Positions 33,982 through 43,406 of a DNA stretch of 46,351 nt are shown here, in pieces. The first letter of the stretch is position 1; every line of letters starts with the position of its first letter. Location: the NCBI RefSeq assembly GCF_014305155.1, contig NZ_JACRUK010000030.1:1-46351 (forward strand), in the 5' to 3' direction. A program made the translations under genes and the position numbers. The DNA comes from Flavobacterium muglaense. GTDB lineage: Bacteria > Bacteroidota > Bacteroidia > Flavobacteriales > Flavobacteriaceae. Below the pieces are notes generated by a model. It was not told the origin of the DNA. It ran no database searches and worked only from the letters and a program-made list of their open reading frames with translations.

Positions 33982-35613
33982 TTAGTTGGATTGTTTGATA
34001 TCGTCAAAATAGTAGCTTGTCCCTGTACCTCCTACATTAAAATCAGGAAATAAGATTACTCTATCGTAACTATTGGCTGCACTGAAAGATGATGCCGTAG
34101 TAAGATCAAATGTTATAATTTCCCAAGTATTAGCCACTGTTGTAGTACCTTGTACTTCAACAAACACAGTTGGATTACCGTTACCGTCTTTTGGAGAGGT
34201 CGATACTTCTGTCTTGAATAAAATTGTAGCGCCAACTTTAGGCGACCAAACAGCCACTTTTACCTTGGTTCCTTTACTAAAATCGATTTTTGAATCTAAG
34301 TCTAAACTTGCTCCAGCCCAAACTTGAGCTCCAGATGGTTTTTCGATTTTAACAACTTTATTTGAAACATTTATTCCTGATTTGTCAGGATTTGTAACTA
34401 CTGAAGCTGGAATCGCTCCATAGCTTGATGATCCAAAACCAGACCAAGAATAAGTCAATGTAGTCGACTCAAAATCAATAGGCAATTCGATCAATGCCGC
34501 AGGCGTTTTATAAAAATAAATATTATCAATGAATACGCTTCCTCCAGCCCATGGTGTACCTACAAATTTCAATTGAAAGATATCAGCAACTGTTAATCCT
34601 TGACTTGTGAAAGCCGAAACTGGAATATCAATTGAAGTCCATTGATTTGCCGTTAAACTTTTAACAACTGGCTTTTCGCCATTCGTTTTACTAATAAGTG
34701 AAGTCTCGATTTTTTCTAAATCGGCAGTCCATACATCCATGTGTAAGTATTCCATTCCAGACACATCAATTGTTGTTCCATCGGCTAATGCTACTCCTTG
34801 ATAACTTAATTTAATATAATTAAGCATTTTATCTCCGTTCAAATCAAATTCAGCCCAACTGCTACCTTGACCAGCTTGTCCCCAATCTGGGAAAAAATTA
34901 GTACCCGCAACATTTGTATATTTAGAACCATAGATCGAAATCACGTCTGTTGCTTGTCTATTAGGTGGTGTTGGCGCAGATGTAAAAGGTTTGTTTACCA
35001 CAGTTACCGTAAAGACCTTCGTAAATTCAGTCGTTTTAATTGCAGCACTTTTAGAAACCACTCTAATCGTATACACTCCTGCATTAGCATATGTGTAAGA
35101 AGCAATCTCTCCATTATTTGCTGATACTGGGGCTGATACTCCAGCTTCTCCAAAATACACATCGTAGAATAATGCATAATCAGCAGATGCTTTTACATTT
35201 ACTTTTTTAGATACTGCTAAATCATTTTCTATCGTTACTACTAAATTCTCAGGTGATTTAAAAGAGACTTCAACTTGTTGTTTCTGCTCTGTTGTTTTAC
35301 CATTCACTGTTGTACCGATGATTCTTGCAGTATAAATTCCTTCTTTATAAATATGATCTACTGTTCCACCAGGATTTACGTATGCAGGATCAGTTGTACC
35401 ATCACCATAGTAGATAATGTACTGCGTAACGCCTTCACCACGTGGTAAAAAAGTCACTTTACCTGTATTGTCCTGCGTCACCGTTGTCAATGCCGAAATA
35501 TTAGTTGGTGCGCTAAGCGTGTCTAGATCAATAAGATCATTCTCTGTTGAGCAACTAAAAATAAGTGCAGCAACAATAAGACTTGTTATGTATTTTAAAT
35601 TTTTCATCATCAT
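33982..35613 (-). CDS. PKD/carbohydrate-binding surface lipoprotein (SusE/F-like position)
   Basis: A protein of 543 residues. The lipobox is AALIFSCSTEND. Two PKD/Ig-like domains follow (about 35-115 and 118-205; typical GTVDHIYKEGIYTARIIG and YTYANAGVYTIRVVS). Then come two jelly-roll-like segments (about 235-365, with AEFDLNGDKMLNYIKLSYQG and SVFIDNIYFYKT; and about 375-543, ending YYFDDIKQSN). No catalytic residues are seen, so it is a surface glycan-binding protein that holds polysaccharide for the neighbouring GH16 and SusC/D. Three adjacent ATG codons make the exact start ambiguous by up to two residues. Confidence 0.85.
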   Translation of the reverse strand: MMMKNLKYITSLIVAALIFSCSTENDLIDLDTLSAPTNISALTTVTQDNTGKVTFLPRGEGVTQYIIYYGDGTTDPAYVNPGGTVDHIYKEGIYTARIIGTTVNGKTTEQKQQVEVSFKSPENLVVTIENDLAVSKKVNVKASADYALFYDVYFGEAGVSAPVSANNGEIASYTYANAGVYTIRVVSKSAAIKTTEFTKVFTVTVVNKPFTSAPTPPNRQATDVISIYGSKYTNVAGTNFFPDWGQAGQGSSWAEFDLNGDKMLNYIKLSYQGVALADGTTIDVSGMEYLHMDVWTADLEKIETSLISKTNGEKPVVKSLTANQWTSIDIPVSAFTSQGLTVADIFQLKFVGTPWAGGSVFIDNIYFYKTPAALIELPIDFESTTLTYSWSGFGSSSYGAIPASVVTNPDKSGINVSNKVVKIEKPSGAQVWAGASLDLDSKIDFSKGTKVKVAVWSPKVGATILFKTEVSTSPKDGNGNPTVFVEVQGTTTVANTWEIITFDLTTASSFSAANSYDRVILFPDFNVGGTGTSYYFDDIKQSN

Positions 35614-35622
35614 GTTTTTTTA

Positions 35623-37101
35623 TTAGTATCCAGGATTTTGTGTCCAATTTCCGCTTGAAAATTGAATTTCCTCGATAGGAATTGGGAATAATTCGTTTTT
35701 ACCAGTCTTAAATCCTGTGATTTCCTGAGCTGCTTTTTTCGTTCTTACTAAGTCAAAGAAACGATGTCCTTCACCTACTAGCTCCACTCTTCTTTCAGCC
35801 CAAATAAAATCGGTTAAAGCCGCTCCTGACGCCGAAATATCATGATTTGTATCTCCAAATGCACGACGTCTTACTTCATTCAAGAATCCTCTTGCTTTAG
35901 CATCATCAATTCCGCCTCTATTGTTTGCTTCAGCCGCCATTAAAAGCACATCGGCATAACGAATAGCTCTATAATTATTAGGATTTGTTAAGTTCAAATC
36001 CCCAGCTGCAGTTGCACTTCTTTTTCTTGGTATATACTTTCTATTGAAATAACCAGTATTTTCATAACCTTGTCCGTATGTAGCACCTGTTGATGCGTTC
36101 CAAGCAGCCATATCTAAAATAGCTACTGCTTTACGATTATCTCCTACTTCAAAAGCGTTCACTACTTTTTGAGTTGGAACATTAAAACTAAATCCAGAAG
36201 TAAACAATGTACCTACATAGTTTCTAGGTCCATTAAATCCTACCGCTACGTTTCCTTCGCTACATTGCAAACATCCAAAACCAGCCCCTTCAACATCTGT
36301 GTACTGTACTTCAAATACTGATTCACTCCCGTTTTCTCCAGCTTCTTCAAAAATGCTATTGTAATCGGTCACTAATGAATATTTTTTAGTGTCAATTAGC
36401 GTTTGAAAAGTGGTAGCAGCATCAGTAAATTTCTCTTGATACAAATAAGCTTTTCCTAAAAGTGCTAAGGCAGCTCCTTTAGTCGCTCTTCCTTGTTGAG
36501 ATGGAACAGCTGCTAGATTGTTAGATGCATAAATCAAATCTGCTTCAATCGATGCATAAACATCTGCTGTAGAAGAACGTGCTATCGTTTTCTCGTCACC
36601 TACATTAAAACGTACATCTCCTTTAAGTGGAATTCCACCAAACCATTTCACCAATTCAAAATGATAATACGCTCTTAAAAAACGAGCTTCTGCAATCACC
36701 TGACTTTTTCCTTCAAAATCTGTTTTGTCTTTGAATTCTAAAATGTAATTGGCTCTATTTACTCCCGCAAACATCCAATTCCAAATATCTCTTAAATTAC
36801 TGTTTACCGGTGTATGAATCATGTCGTCAATTTGTTGAAAACCTACCACATCGGTTTGACTTTCTCCACCAGCCAATGTATTATCAGAAGCAATTTCTCC
36901 TAATAAAACATTTACATACGAAGATTGTAGTAAATCATAGGCTGCTACAAGTGCATTATCGTAATCCGTTTTAGAATTAAAATAATTCTCTGAGTCAATA
37001 GAGTATACTGCATCTCTATTTACAAACTCATCACTACAAGAAACCGTAAGTAAAGAAAAGAGTACTACTGCTGTTATTGCTTTATATATGTGTTTTTTCA
37101 T
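35623..37101 (-). CDS. SusD/RagB-family glycan-binding lipoprotein
   Basis: A surface lid of the SusC transporter, about 492 residues. The lipobox is LLTVSCSDEF, with acidic residues after the cysteine fitting surface export. Typical SusD stretches are ENYFNSKTDYDNAL, DIWNWMFAGVNRANYIL, EARFLRAYYHFELVKWFGGIPL near residue 145, AALALLGKAYLYQEK (TPR-like helices), NYRAIRYADVLLMAAEANNR, and the C-terminal RRVELVGEGHRFFDLVRT. I start at 37101 (MKKHIYKA); an in-frame ATG at 37113 overlaps the SusC stop as TAATG and is also possible. Directly downstream of susC, as always for the pair. Confidence 0.95.
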   Translation of the reverse strand: MKKHIYKAITAVVLFSLLTVSCSDEFVNRDAVYSIDSENYFNSKTDYDNALVAAYDLLQSSYVNVLLGEIASDNTLAGGESQTDVVGFQQIDDMIHTPVNSNLRDIWNWMFAGVNRANYILEFKDKTDFEGKSQVIAEARFLRAYYHFELVKWFGGIPLKGDVRFNVGDEKTIARSSTADVYASIEADLIYASNNLAAVPSQQGRATKGAALALLGKAYLYQEKFTDAATTFQTLIDTKKYSLVTDYNSIFEEAGENGSESVFEVQYTDVEGAGFGCLQCSEGNVAVGFNGPRNYVGTLFTSGFSFNVPTQKVVNAFEVGDNRKAVAILDMAAWNASTGATYGQGYENTGYFNRKYIPRKRSATAAGDLNLTNPNNYRAIRYADVLLMAAEANNRGGIDDAKARGFLNEVRRRAFGDTNHDISASGAALTDFIWAERRVELVGEGHRFFDLVRTKKAAQEITGFKTGKNELFPIPIEEIQFSSGNWTQNPGY

Positions 37102-37112
37102 CTTAATTAGCA

Positions 37113-40100
37113 TTAAAAATTAATATTTAGACCTAACAAATAGGTTCTTGGAGTCGGGTAAAAACCATAGTCGATTCCACCACCAATAGGAGAACCATTA
37201 GAAGCTCCTGGGTCAAAACCTTTATATTTTGTAAAAGTGTATAAGTTATTTACACCAGTGTAAAGGCGAAACTTAGAAATACCTACTTTTTCAGAAATTC
37301 TAGAATTCAACGTATAACCTACTTGAATATTTTGAATTCTTAAATAAGAAGCATCTTCTACAAAATAGTCTGAGAAAACATTATTAGCAGTCGCACCAGT
37401 GGTTACTCTAGGCGTAGTGTTACTTGTTCCTTCGCCAGTCCATCTTCCTAAAACATAATTCAAACGATTTGCATCTGTTAATGTACGCTCATAATTTCTA
37501 ACCATATCATTACCTACTGAAGCAAATGTGTAAGCTGCAAAGTCAATGTTTTTATAATTCAACTGTAAATTGAATCCCATAGTTGCTGTAGGGATTGGGT
37601 TTCCTAAATTAGTTCGGTCAGCAGTTGTAATTTCACCATCACCATTCACATCAACATAACGAATATCACCAGGTGCTGCATTAGCTCCTAATGCTATTTG
37701 TGATGGATGCTCTGATACTTCTTTTTGGTTTTGAAAAATTCCATCTGTTTTATATCCATAGAAATAACCTATTGGCATTCCTACTTCCATTCTTGAAGGT
37801 GCTGGTTGCCCTACACCAAAAGAACCTCCTTCTATAAATCCTGTACCGTTATTTACAGCTAATACCTTATTACGTAAAAAGGTAACATTGTAGCCTACAC
37901 TTACCGTTAGATTCTCTGAGAATTTATTTTTATAATCCACAGCAAATTCCACTCCTGAGTTTTTTACTGTACCAGCATTTACTGTTGGAGATGATGCTCC
38001 TGGAGCATAAACACCTGTTATACCTGAAACTGGAATATTAGGAATCAATAAATCTTTTCTTGTATCTGTAAAATAATCGGCTACTAACGAAACCTTGTTG
38101 TCGAATAATTTTACATCTACACCGATATCTGTTTTTTGAGCTTCCTCCCATTTCAAATCTGGATTCGGAATTTGACCGATGGCCGTACCAGTTACTAGTG
38201 CACCATCAAAAACATAAGTACCTTCGCCAGACAATTGCGAAATATATCCATTGTTTGGTATTTGGTCATTACCCAAAGTTCCATAACTCGCACGTAATTT
38301 CACAAAATTAACTAGCTTGTCTGTCCCAAAGAAGTCTTCATCAGATAGTACCCAACCTGCGGTGAATGATGGAAAATATCCCACTTTATTACCTGGTCCA
38401 AATTTTGTTGAAGCATCACGTCTTAACATTCCCGACAAAAGGTATTTTCCTTTATAATCATATTGTACACGACCAAAATAAGACAACCTTCTTTCATCGT
38501 AAGAATAAGAACTGTTAGACTTTGCTGCAGATAATCCATTCGCTAAACTAATATCAGCAAAATCCCAAGAGTTATTTGGCACATCAAAACCAGTTGCGTA
38601 CAAACCGTTACCCCATTCTTTGAAAATAGTATTACCAATTGTACCAACAAAATTATGATTAGCACCTACTTTTTTAGTGTATGTACCAAAAACGTCAAAC
38701 GAATAATTATTGTCATTTACTGCGCCTTGAGTTACTGAACTTCTAATAACATCAAATACTTTTCCGCCATAGCTTATCTGTTTTGCAAAATCTCTCGATT
38801 TACTGTTTGACGTATTAAAACCCATTGAACTAGACACTACAAAATCTTTCAACACTTTATATTCCAAACCAAAATTTCCATTTAACTTCTTGAAGTTGTA
38901 ATCGTTGTTTGTATTAGCGATTTGCGCCAACGGATTTATAATTTCTGTACCAAGACCAGTCGTACTAGGTACTAAACTGTAGTTACCATTTGCATCATAA
39001 GGACTTAAAGTTGAGGGAACGTTTAAGGCATTGAATAAAACAGAACCTAAACCATTTTCATTTAAAGTTTTACGATTAAAATAGGTATAGATTACGTTTG
39101 TTTTCAATTTTAACTTATCCGTGACATCTGCATTCAAAGAGACTCTGGCTGTATTTCTTAAAAAACCTGATTTGTTTCCACCGATGATTCCTTCTTGGTC
39201 TAAGTGAGATCCACTAACTGCATAAGTTACCTTATCTGATCCTCCCGAAACTGATATATCATGGTTAATGATAGGCACACTGCTATTAAAAACTTCATTT
39301 TGCCAGTTGGTTCCTTTCCCTAAACCTGTTACTGTTTTATACGGCAACGTTTGCCCACCATTCGCATAACTTTCATTTAGTAGCAATGCATATTCAGTTG
39401 CGTTCAACAAGTTTAACTTTCTTGACGTTTCTTGAAATCCAGTATATGTATTGTAAACAATCTTTGATTTTGAGTTTTTCTTTCCAGCTTTTGTAGTTAT
39501 CAAAATCACTCCATTGGCACCAATGGTACCATAAATGGCTGCTTGAGCATCTTTCAAAACTGTAATTGATTCAATATCATTAGGATTTAATAACCCCAAT
39601 TCACCTACATATCCATCAATAATGGTTGTTGGTCTGTTTTCACCATTGGTAGCAATACCTCTAATTCTAATATCCAATGCTGCTCCGGGAGATCCAGATT
39701 GTGACGTAACATTAACCCCAGATACTGTACCTTGCAAGGCTTGCTCTACTTTTACTGGTTTTATAATATCTAGTGTTTTACTATCTATAACCGAAACCGC
39801 TCCGGTAACTTCACGTCTTTTTTGACTTCCGTAACCTATTACTACAACTTCGTCTAAGCTTTTAGCATCTTCTTGCATCGCAACAGTTAACGATGTAGTA
39901 CTTGACGATACTTTATATTCAAAATTCTTATATCCTATATAAGAAAACACTAGTGTTGATCCAGACGGAATACTTTTCAATAAAAATTTCCCATCAAAAT
40001 CTGTTGCGACACCTTTGGTCGAATTTTTAATTTGAACATTTACCCCTGGTATTGGTAGACCAGTTCCTTTTTCTTTTACAGTTCCCCCTACTTCAAAACT

Positions 40101-40160
40101 TTGGGCAAACCCAAAACTTGAGAGAAAAAGAAAAATAATTAATAGATAGTTTGACTTCAT
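37113..40160 (-). CDS. SusC/RagA TonB-dependent outer membrane transporter
   Basis: An outer membrane importer of 1015 residues for oligosaccharides, powered by TonB. The signal peptide is residues 1-19 (FGFAQ). A carboxypeptidase-regulatory-like domain with GLPIPGVNVQIKN and VATDFDGKFLLKSIPSG (about 25-105) is followed by the TonB box/plug start LDEVVVIGYGSQKRREVTGAV, and the plug with IRIRGIATNGENRPTTIIDG and IESITVLKDAQAAIYG. A long 22-strand-type barrel ends in LLGLNINF, with the terminal Phe of outer-membrane proteins. With its partner SusD and GH16/GH3 enzymes it most likely imports laminari-oligosaccharides. First gene of the operon. Confidence 0.96.
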   Translation of the reverse strand: MKSNYLLIIFLFLSSFGFAQSFEVGGTVKEKGTGLPIPGVNVQIKNSTKGVATDFDGKFLLKSIPSGSTLVFSYIGYKNFEYKVSSSTTSLTVAMQEDAKSLDEVVVIGYGSQKRREVTGAVSVIDSKTLDIIKPVKVEQALQGTVSGVNVTSQSGSPGAALDIRIRGIATNGENRPTTIIDGYVGELGLLNPNDIESITVLKDAQAAIYGTIGANGVILITTKAGKKNSKSKIVYNTYTGFQETSRKLNLLNATEYALLLNESYANGGQTLPYKTVTGLGKGTNWQNEVFNSSVPIINHDISVSGGSDKVTYAVSGSHLDQEGIIGGNKSGFLRNTARVSLNADVTDKLKLKTNVIYTYFNRKTLNENGLGSVLFNALNVPSTLSPYDANGNYSLVPSTTGLGTEIINPLAQIANTNNDYNFKKLNGNFGLEYKVLKDFVVSSSMGFNTSNSKSRDFAKQISYGGKVFDVIRSSVTQGAVNDNNYSFDVFGTYTKKVGANHNFVGTIGNTIFKEWGNGLYATGFDVPNNSWDFADISLANGLSAAKSNSSYSYDERRLSYFGRVQYDYKGKYLLSGMLRRDASTKFGPGNKVGYFPSFTAGWVLSDEDFFGTDKLVNFVKLRASYGTLGNDQIPNNGYISQLSGEGTYVFDGALVTGTAIGQIPNPDLKWEEAQKTDIGVDVKLFDNKVSLVADYFTDTRKDLLIPNIPVSGITGVYAPGASSPTVNAGTVKNSGVEFAVDYKNKFSENLTVSVGYNVTFLRNKVLAVNNGTGFIEGGSFGVGQPAPSRMEVGMPIGYFYGYKTDGIFQNQKEVSEHPSQIALGANAAPGDIRYVDVNGDGEITTADRTNLGNPIPTATMGFNLQLNYKNIDFAAYTFASVGNDMVRNYERTLTDANRLNYVLGRWTGEGTSNTTPRVTTGATANNVFSDYFVEDASYLRIQNIQVGYTLNSRISEKVGISKFRLYTGVNNLYTFTKYKGFDPGASNGSPIGGGIDYGFYPTPRTYLLGLNINF

Positions 40161-40326
40161 AATTTGTGTTTTTTGTGAATTATAAAATTAAAAAGGAAGT
40201 ACCCTTAATTCATCAAAAACAACCTTTACAAAAAACATACAATGCAAAAAAAACCAATGTTTTTTACCAATATCATAAATAAACCTAGGAATAGCTACTG
40301 GAAATCACGCCAACTGAGCACCGTCT

Positions 40327-40366
40327 AAAAACAACAAAACCACAACTTTAACGTTAATGTTGTGGT
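40327..40366 (-). terminator. Terminator after the sensor-regulator gene
   Basis: ACCACAAC (40339-40346) pairs with GTTGTGGT (40359-40366); inside is the palindrome TTAACGTTAA, so the whole 28 bases are symmetric but for one pair. On the minus strand TTTTGTTGTTTTT follows. Because of the symmetry an operator role for susC transcription cannot be excluded. Confidence 0.7.
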
Positions 40367-40399
40367 AATGTATAGGTAGATTTTAAAAATGTAGAGGTA

Positions 40400-43201
40400 T
40401 TAAATAGACAAGATATACTCGACAAGTCCTTGATCATGGACTAAATCCATTTTTTTACGCAAACGATATCTTTTAATCTCTACACTTCGAACTGAAATAT
40501 TAAGCAATGGAGCTACTTCTTTAGACGAAAGATTCAATCGTAAATACGTACATAATCGTAAATCATTTGGAGTCAAAGAAGGATGCGCTTCTTTTATTTT
40601 TTTCAAAAACTCTTTATCTGTATTTTCAAATGCTTCCTTAAAAACACTCCAAGAATCATTTCCTGTGATATTTTTATTGATTTTAGAAATAACCGATTTC
40701 AAACTTCTATTATCCTCTTCGACTGATTTTTTTAAATCGTCCTTTATAAAATTCAACAATTCATTTTTACTGTTCAATGTCATTGTTGATACGGCTAACT
40801 CTCGACTTTTAGAATCTACATCTTGCGACAATTGTTCGTTTCTCACGCGCATGATTTCTTGCTCGTTTTCGAGCTCCTTAATCTCTAGCAATAAGTTATT
40901 CTCCTCAATTAACTTCTCCTTTTGCTTGTAATAATAATTCTTATATGCCTTATGAATCACCCTTGCTAGTACAACAGTCAGGATCATATAGAAAAAAATA
41001 GCCAAATTGGTCAAATACCAAGGCTTTTTGATCGTAAATGCATACTGGGCAGTATTCTCTAAAATAGAACTTGCAAATTTAGCTTTGACCTTAAAAACAT
41101 AATCACCCGGTGGCAAATTTTTAAAACTCACGCTATTCTTTGTACTCCACTCACTCCAATTATCTTGAAAGCCTTCCAGCTGAACTTGATATTCGGCATT
41201 GATGTATTTATTATACTCTGGTACCGTATAATTAAAAATGATATTATTTTCATCATAATGAAATGCACCTTCCTCTAGAATAGCATTATAATTGTATTTT
41301 TCATTGAGTTTATTGGTCTCTACATTCGATATTGAAACTTTATAATTCTCAAAACTCAACTCATTAATATTCATCGTATAATACCCATCAGTGGTTCCTA
41401 TAAGATAATCTGAATTCGATATTTTAGTAATATTTTCAAATCCTGACATCGAATTTGTTAACGAAGCTGGAATTGGAATTACATTTTGCTTCAGCTGATT
41501 GCTTAACTTACTAAGTGAAAAATAATGAATATAGTTTTTAGAAAACAGCCAGATTTTGTTCGAATTATCCACTACGATCTTCCCCGATGTGTATTGGTCT
41601 TTTTCAAAAACCGAACTCAATACTTTGTCCTTTTGAAACTGTTTTGTTTGGGCATTCAATTTAAAAACACCCTCTTTACAAGCGTAGTAAATAGCATTAT
41701 TGAACTTGGCTAAACCTGCGTTCTTACTTTTTTTAGGGTTTGCATATGCAAAAACTAATTTTGCACGTTGCACTGTTTGATCTAGTTCCAATCGAAAAAC
41801 TCCTTTATACTCATGGCTCACATATATCTGAAGATCATTAGTGACTTCAAAATAACGAGCCGAATAATCAAAACCTTTGATTTTATTTCTAAAGCGCCAC
41901 TGATTATTGCTTTTTTCTAAAACTGAAATTCCATAATAATTTCCTTGAAGCAACAAATCTTTTTGATTAGGGATGGGTTCAAATTTCCATGTTCCCGATT
42001 TAGAACAAATATTTACTGCATTTCCATTATCTATAACATAAGTCCCCGAATCATGGCCGCAAAACAAAGTGCCTTGGTACTCAAACAAGGACCAAACCTG
42101 CCCTTTGGTACCAGCTATAAATTTAAATTCGTCATTGCTTTGGTACTTTTTATAAAATAATCCTTGATTTGTACCTATATATAGATTCTCCTTAAACAAC
42201 TTAGAGGTATAAGTAGTGCCCAGAATTCCAGTATCATCTACGTAGTTCTTGATAGGCGATTGCAGGTTGATGCAATTGATCCCGTTATCAAGCCCTACCC
42301 ATAAATTTTTATCGGCATCTTCAAATAAAGACAGTGCCGTATTATTACTTAACCCTTTGTTTTGAGCAATATGGTATTTCATTTTACCTTCTTTCGAAAT
42401 AATAAAAACACCATTGGAAATAGTTCCAACTGTCAAATCTCCATTCGATAATAACTCACAACTATAGACACTTCCTGTATTTAATGCACCATCAATATCA
42501 CTTGAAAACTTAGTAAGCACTGTTCCTGTTAATGTATAAAACCCGTTTTTCTGAGTCGAAATCAATAAACTATTCCCAACCGAAAAAACATTGACAATTC
42601 TATTGGCTTTTAAAATTGGATTATTGGATATCAAATGACTTTTACCTGCTTCAATTTCAAACAAACCTTGATTATTCACTTGAAAATAAATAGCATTAGT
42701 AGTGCTAAACGACTTAACAACATCTGTGCTTGGTGCTATGATCTTAAAACTACCCGCTTTTGTGTCATACACATAAATTCTTGCTAAAGACTGAAAAATA
42801 ACCCATTGATCATAGTTTAAAATATTCCAAAACTGCTCATCATCTAGTAATTGTTTTTTAATAAGATTGCTTAGGGATCTGTATTTTAACTTTCCGTTAC
42901 TATGCCTTGTCCAGTACCCAAACTCCATATAACTTCCCGTGTACACTTTATTGTCTATCACTTTTACAGATCGAATGATAGTCTCATTAGGCGAAGGGTA
43001 TAATTCCCAATTCGAACCATTGAACTCTAACAAACCATCATTATTTGCAAAGAAAATAAAATGACTTTGATCCTGAGAAATCATCCAATTTTGATTTCCA
43101 GCGCCATAAGTAGTTGGCGTGTATTTTACAATTGGCGGTAATTCCTGTGCCATAACGCAAGCGCTTATTAAAAGGAGTAAAATGTAAAATTTACTTTTCA
43201 T
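40400..43201 (-). CDS. Propeller/Y_Y_Y sensor with LuxR-type DNA-binding domain
   Basis: A membrane-spanning one-component regulator of about 933 residues. Start at 43201 (MKSKFYILLLLIS, signal ending CVMAQ); an ATG 14 codons upstream would spoil the signal peptide. The periplasmic part (about 20-640) has regulator-propeller repeats, for example SLFEDADKNLWVGLDNGINCI and LFKENLYIGTNQGLFY. A Y_Y_Y domain follows (about 650-720; NIIFNYTVPEYNKYINAEYQVQLEGF), then a membrane helix (near 735-755), a coiled coil, and a C-terminal LuxR-type helix-turn-helix (LSSKEVAPLLNISVRSVEIKRYRLRKKM). There is no histidine kinase domain. It probably senses an oligosaccharide in the periplasm and switches on the susC operon directly. 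Confidence 0.92.
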   Translation of the reverse strand: MKSKFYILLLLISACVMAQELPPIVKYTPTTYGAGNQNWMISQDQSHFIFFANNDGLLEFNGSNWELYPSPNETIIRSVKVIDNKVYTGSYMEFGYWTRHSNGKLKYRSLSNLIKKQLLDDEQFWNILNYDQWVIFQSLARIYVYDTKAGSFKIIAPSTDVVKSFSTTNAIYFQVNNQGLFEIEAGKSHLISNNPILKANRIVNVFSVGNSLLISTQKNGFYTLTGTVLTKFSSDIDGALNTGSVYSCELLSNGDLTVGTISNGVFIISKEGKMKYHIAQNKGLSNNTALSLFEDADKNLWVGLDNGINCINLQSPIKNYVDDTGILGTTYTSKLFKENLYIGTNQGLFYKKYQSNDEFKFIAGTKGQVWSLFEYQGTLFCGHDSGTYVIDNGNAVNICSKSGTWKFEPIPNQKDLLLQGNYYGISVLEKSNNQWRFRNKIKGFDYSARYFEVTNDLQIYVSHEYKGVFRLELDQTVQRAKLVFAYANPKKSKNAGLAKFNNAIYYACKEGVFKLNAQTKQFQKDKVLSSVFEKDQYTSGKIVVDNSNKIWLFSKNYIHYFSLSKLSNQLKQNVIPIPASLTNSMSGFENITKISNSDYLIGTTDGYYTMNINELSFENYKVSISNVETNKLNEKYNYNAILEEGAFHYDENNIIFNYTVPEYNKYINAEYQVQLEGFQDNWSEWSTKNSVSFKNLPPGDYVFKVKAKFASSILENTAQYAFTIKKPWYLTNLAIFFYMILTVVLARVIHKAYKNYYYKQKEKLIEENNLLLEIKELENEQEIMRVRNEQLSQDVDSKSRELAVSTMTLNSKNELLNFIKDDLKKSVEEDNRSLKSVISKINKNITGNDSWSVFKEAFENTDKEFLKKIKEAHPSLTPNDLRLCTYLRLNLSSKEVAPLLNISVRSVEIKRYRLRKKMDLVHDQGLVEYILSI

Positions 43202-43406
43202 TGTGGTGGTATTTATAATTTGTAAAATTAAAATATTAAACAATACTTAATAGTAAAAGAATATATAATTACTATACAATGTTAAAAACAGTACTAAGAT
43301 CTCATAACTCGATTAAAAAGAATGATGCTAACTAAAATTTGTGATTTGTTCAACCCCTTCTCCCCAACGAAAAATGATTACTTTTGTGTAAAATATATCA
43401 GTAGTT

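Noticed and set aside
37113..40160. Siderophore receptor
   Set aside because: The regulatory-like N-terminal domain, SusD partner and GH neighbours make it a SusC-type glycan transporter.
40230..40265. Inverted repeat AAAAAACAT...ATGTTTTTT upstream of susC
   Set aside because: AT-only arms of 9 bases with an 18-base spacer are expected by chance in such A/T-rich sequence; noted only as a weak operator candidate.
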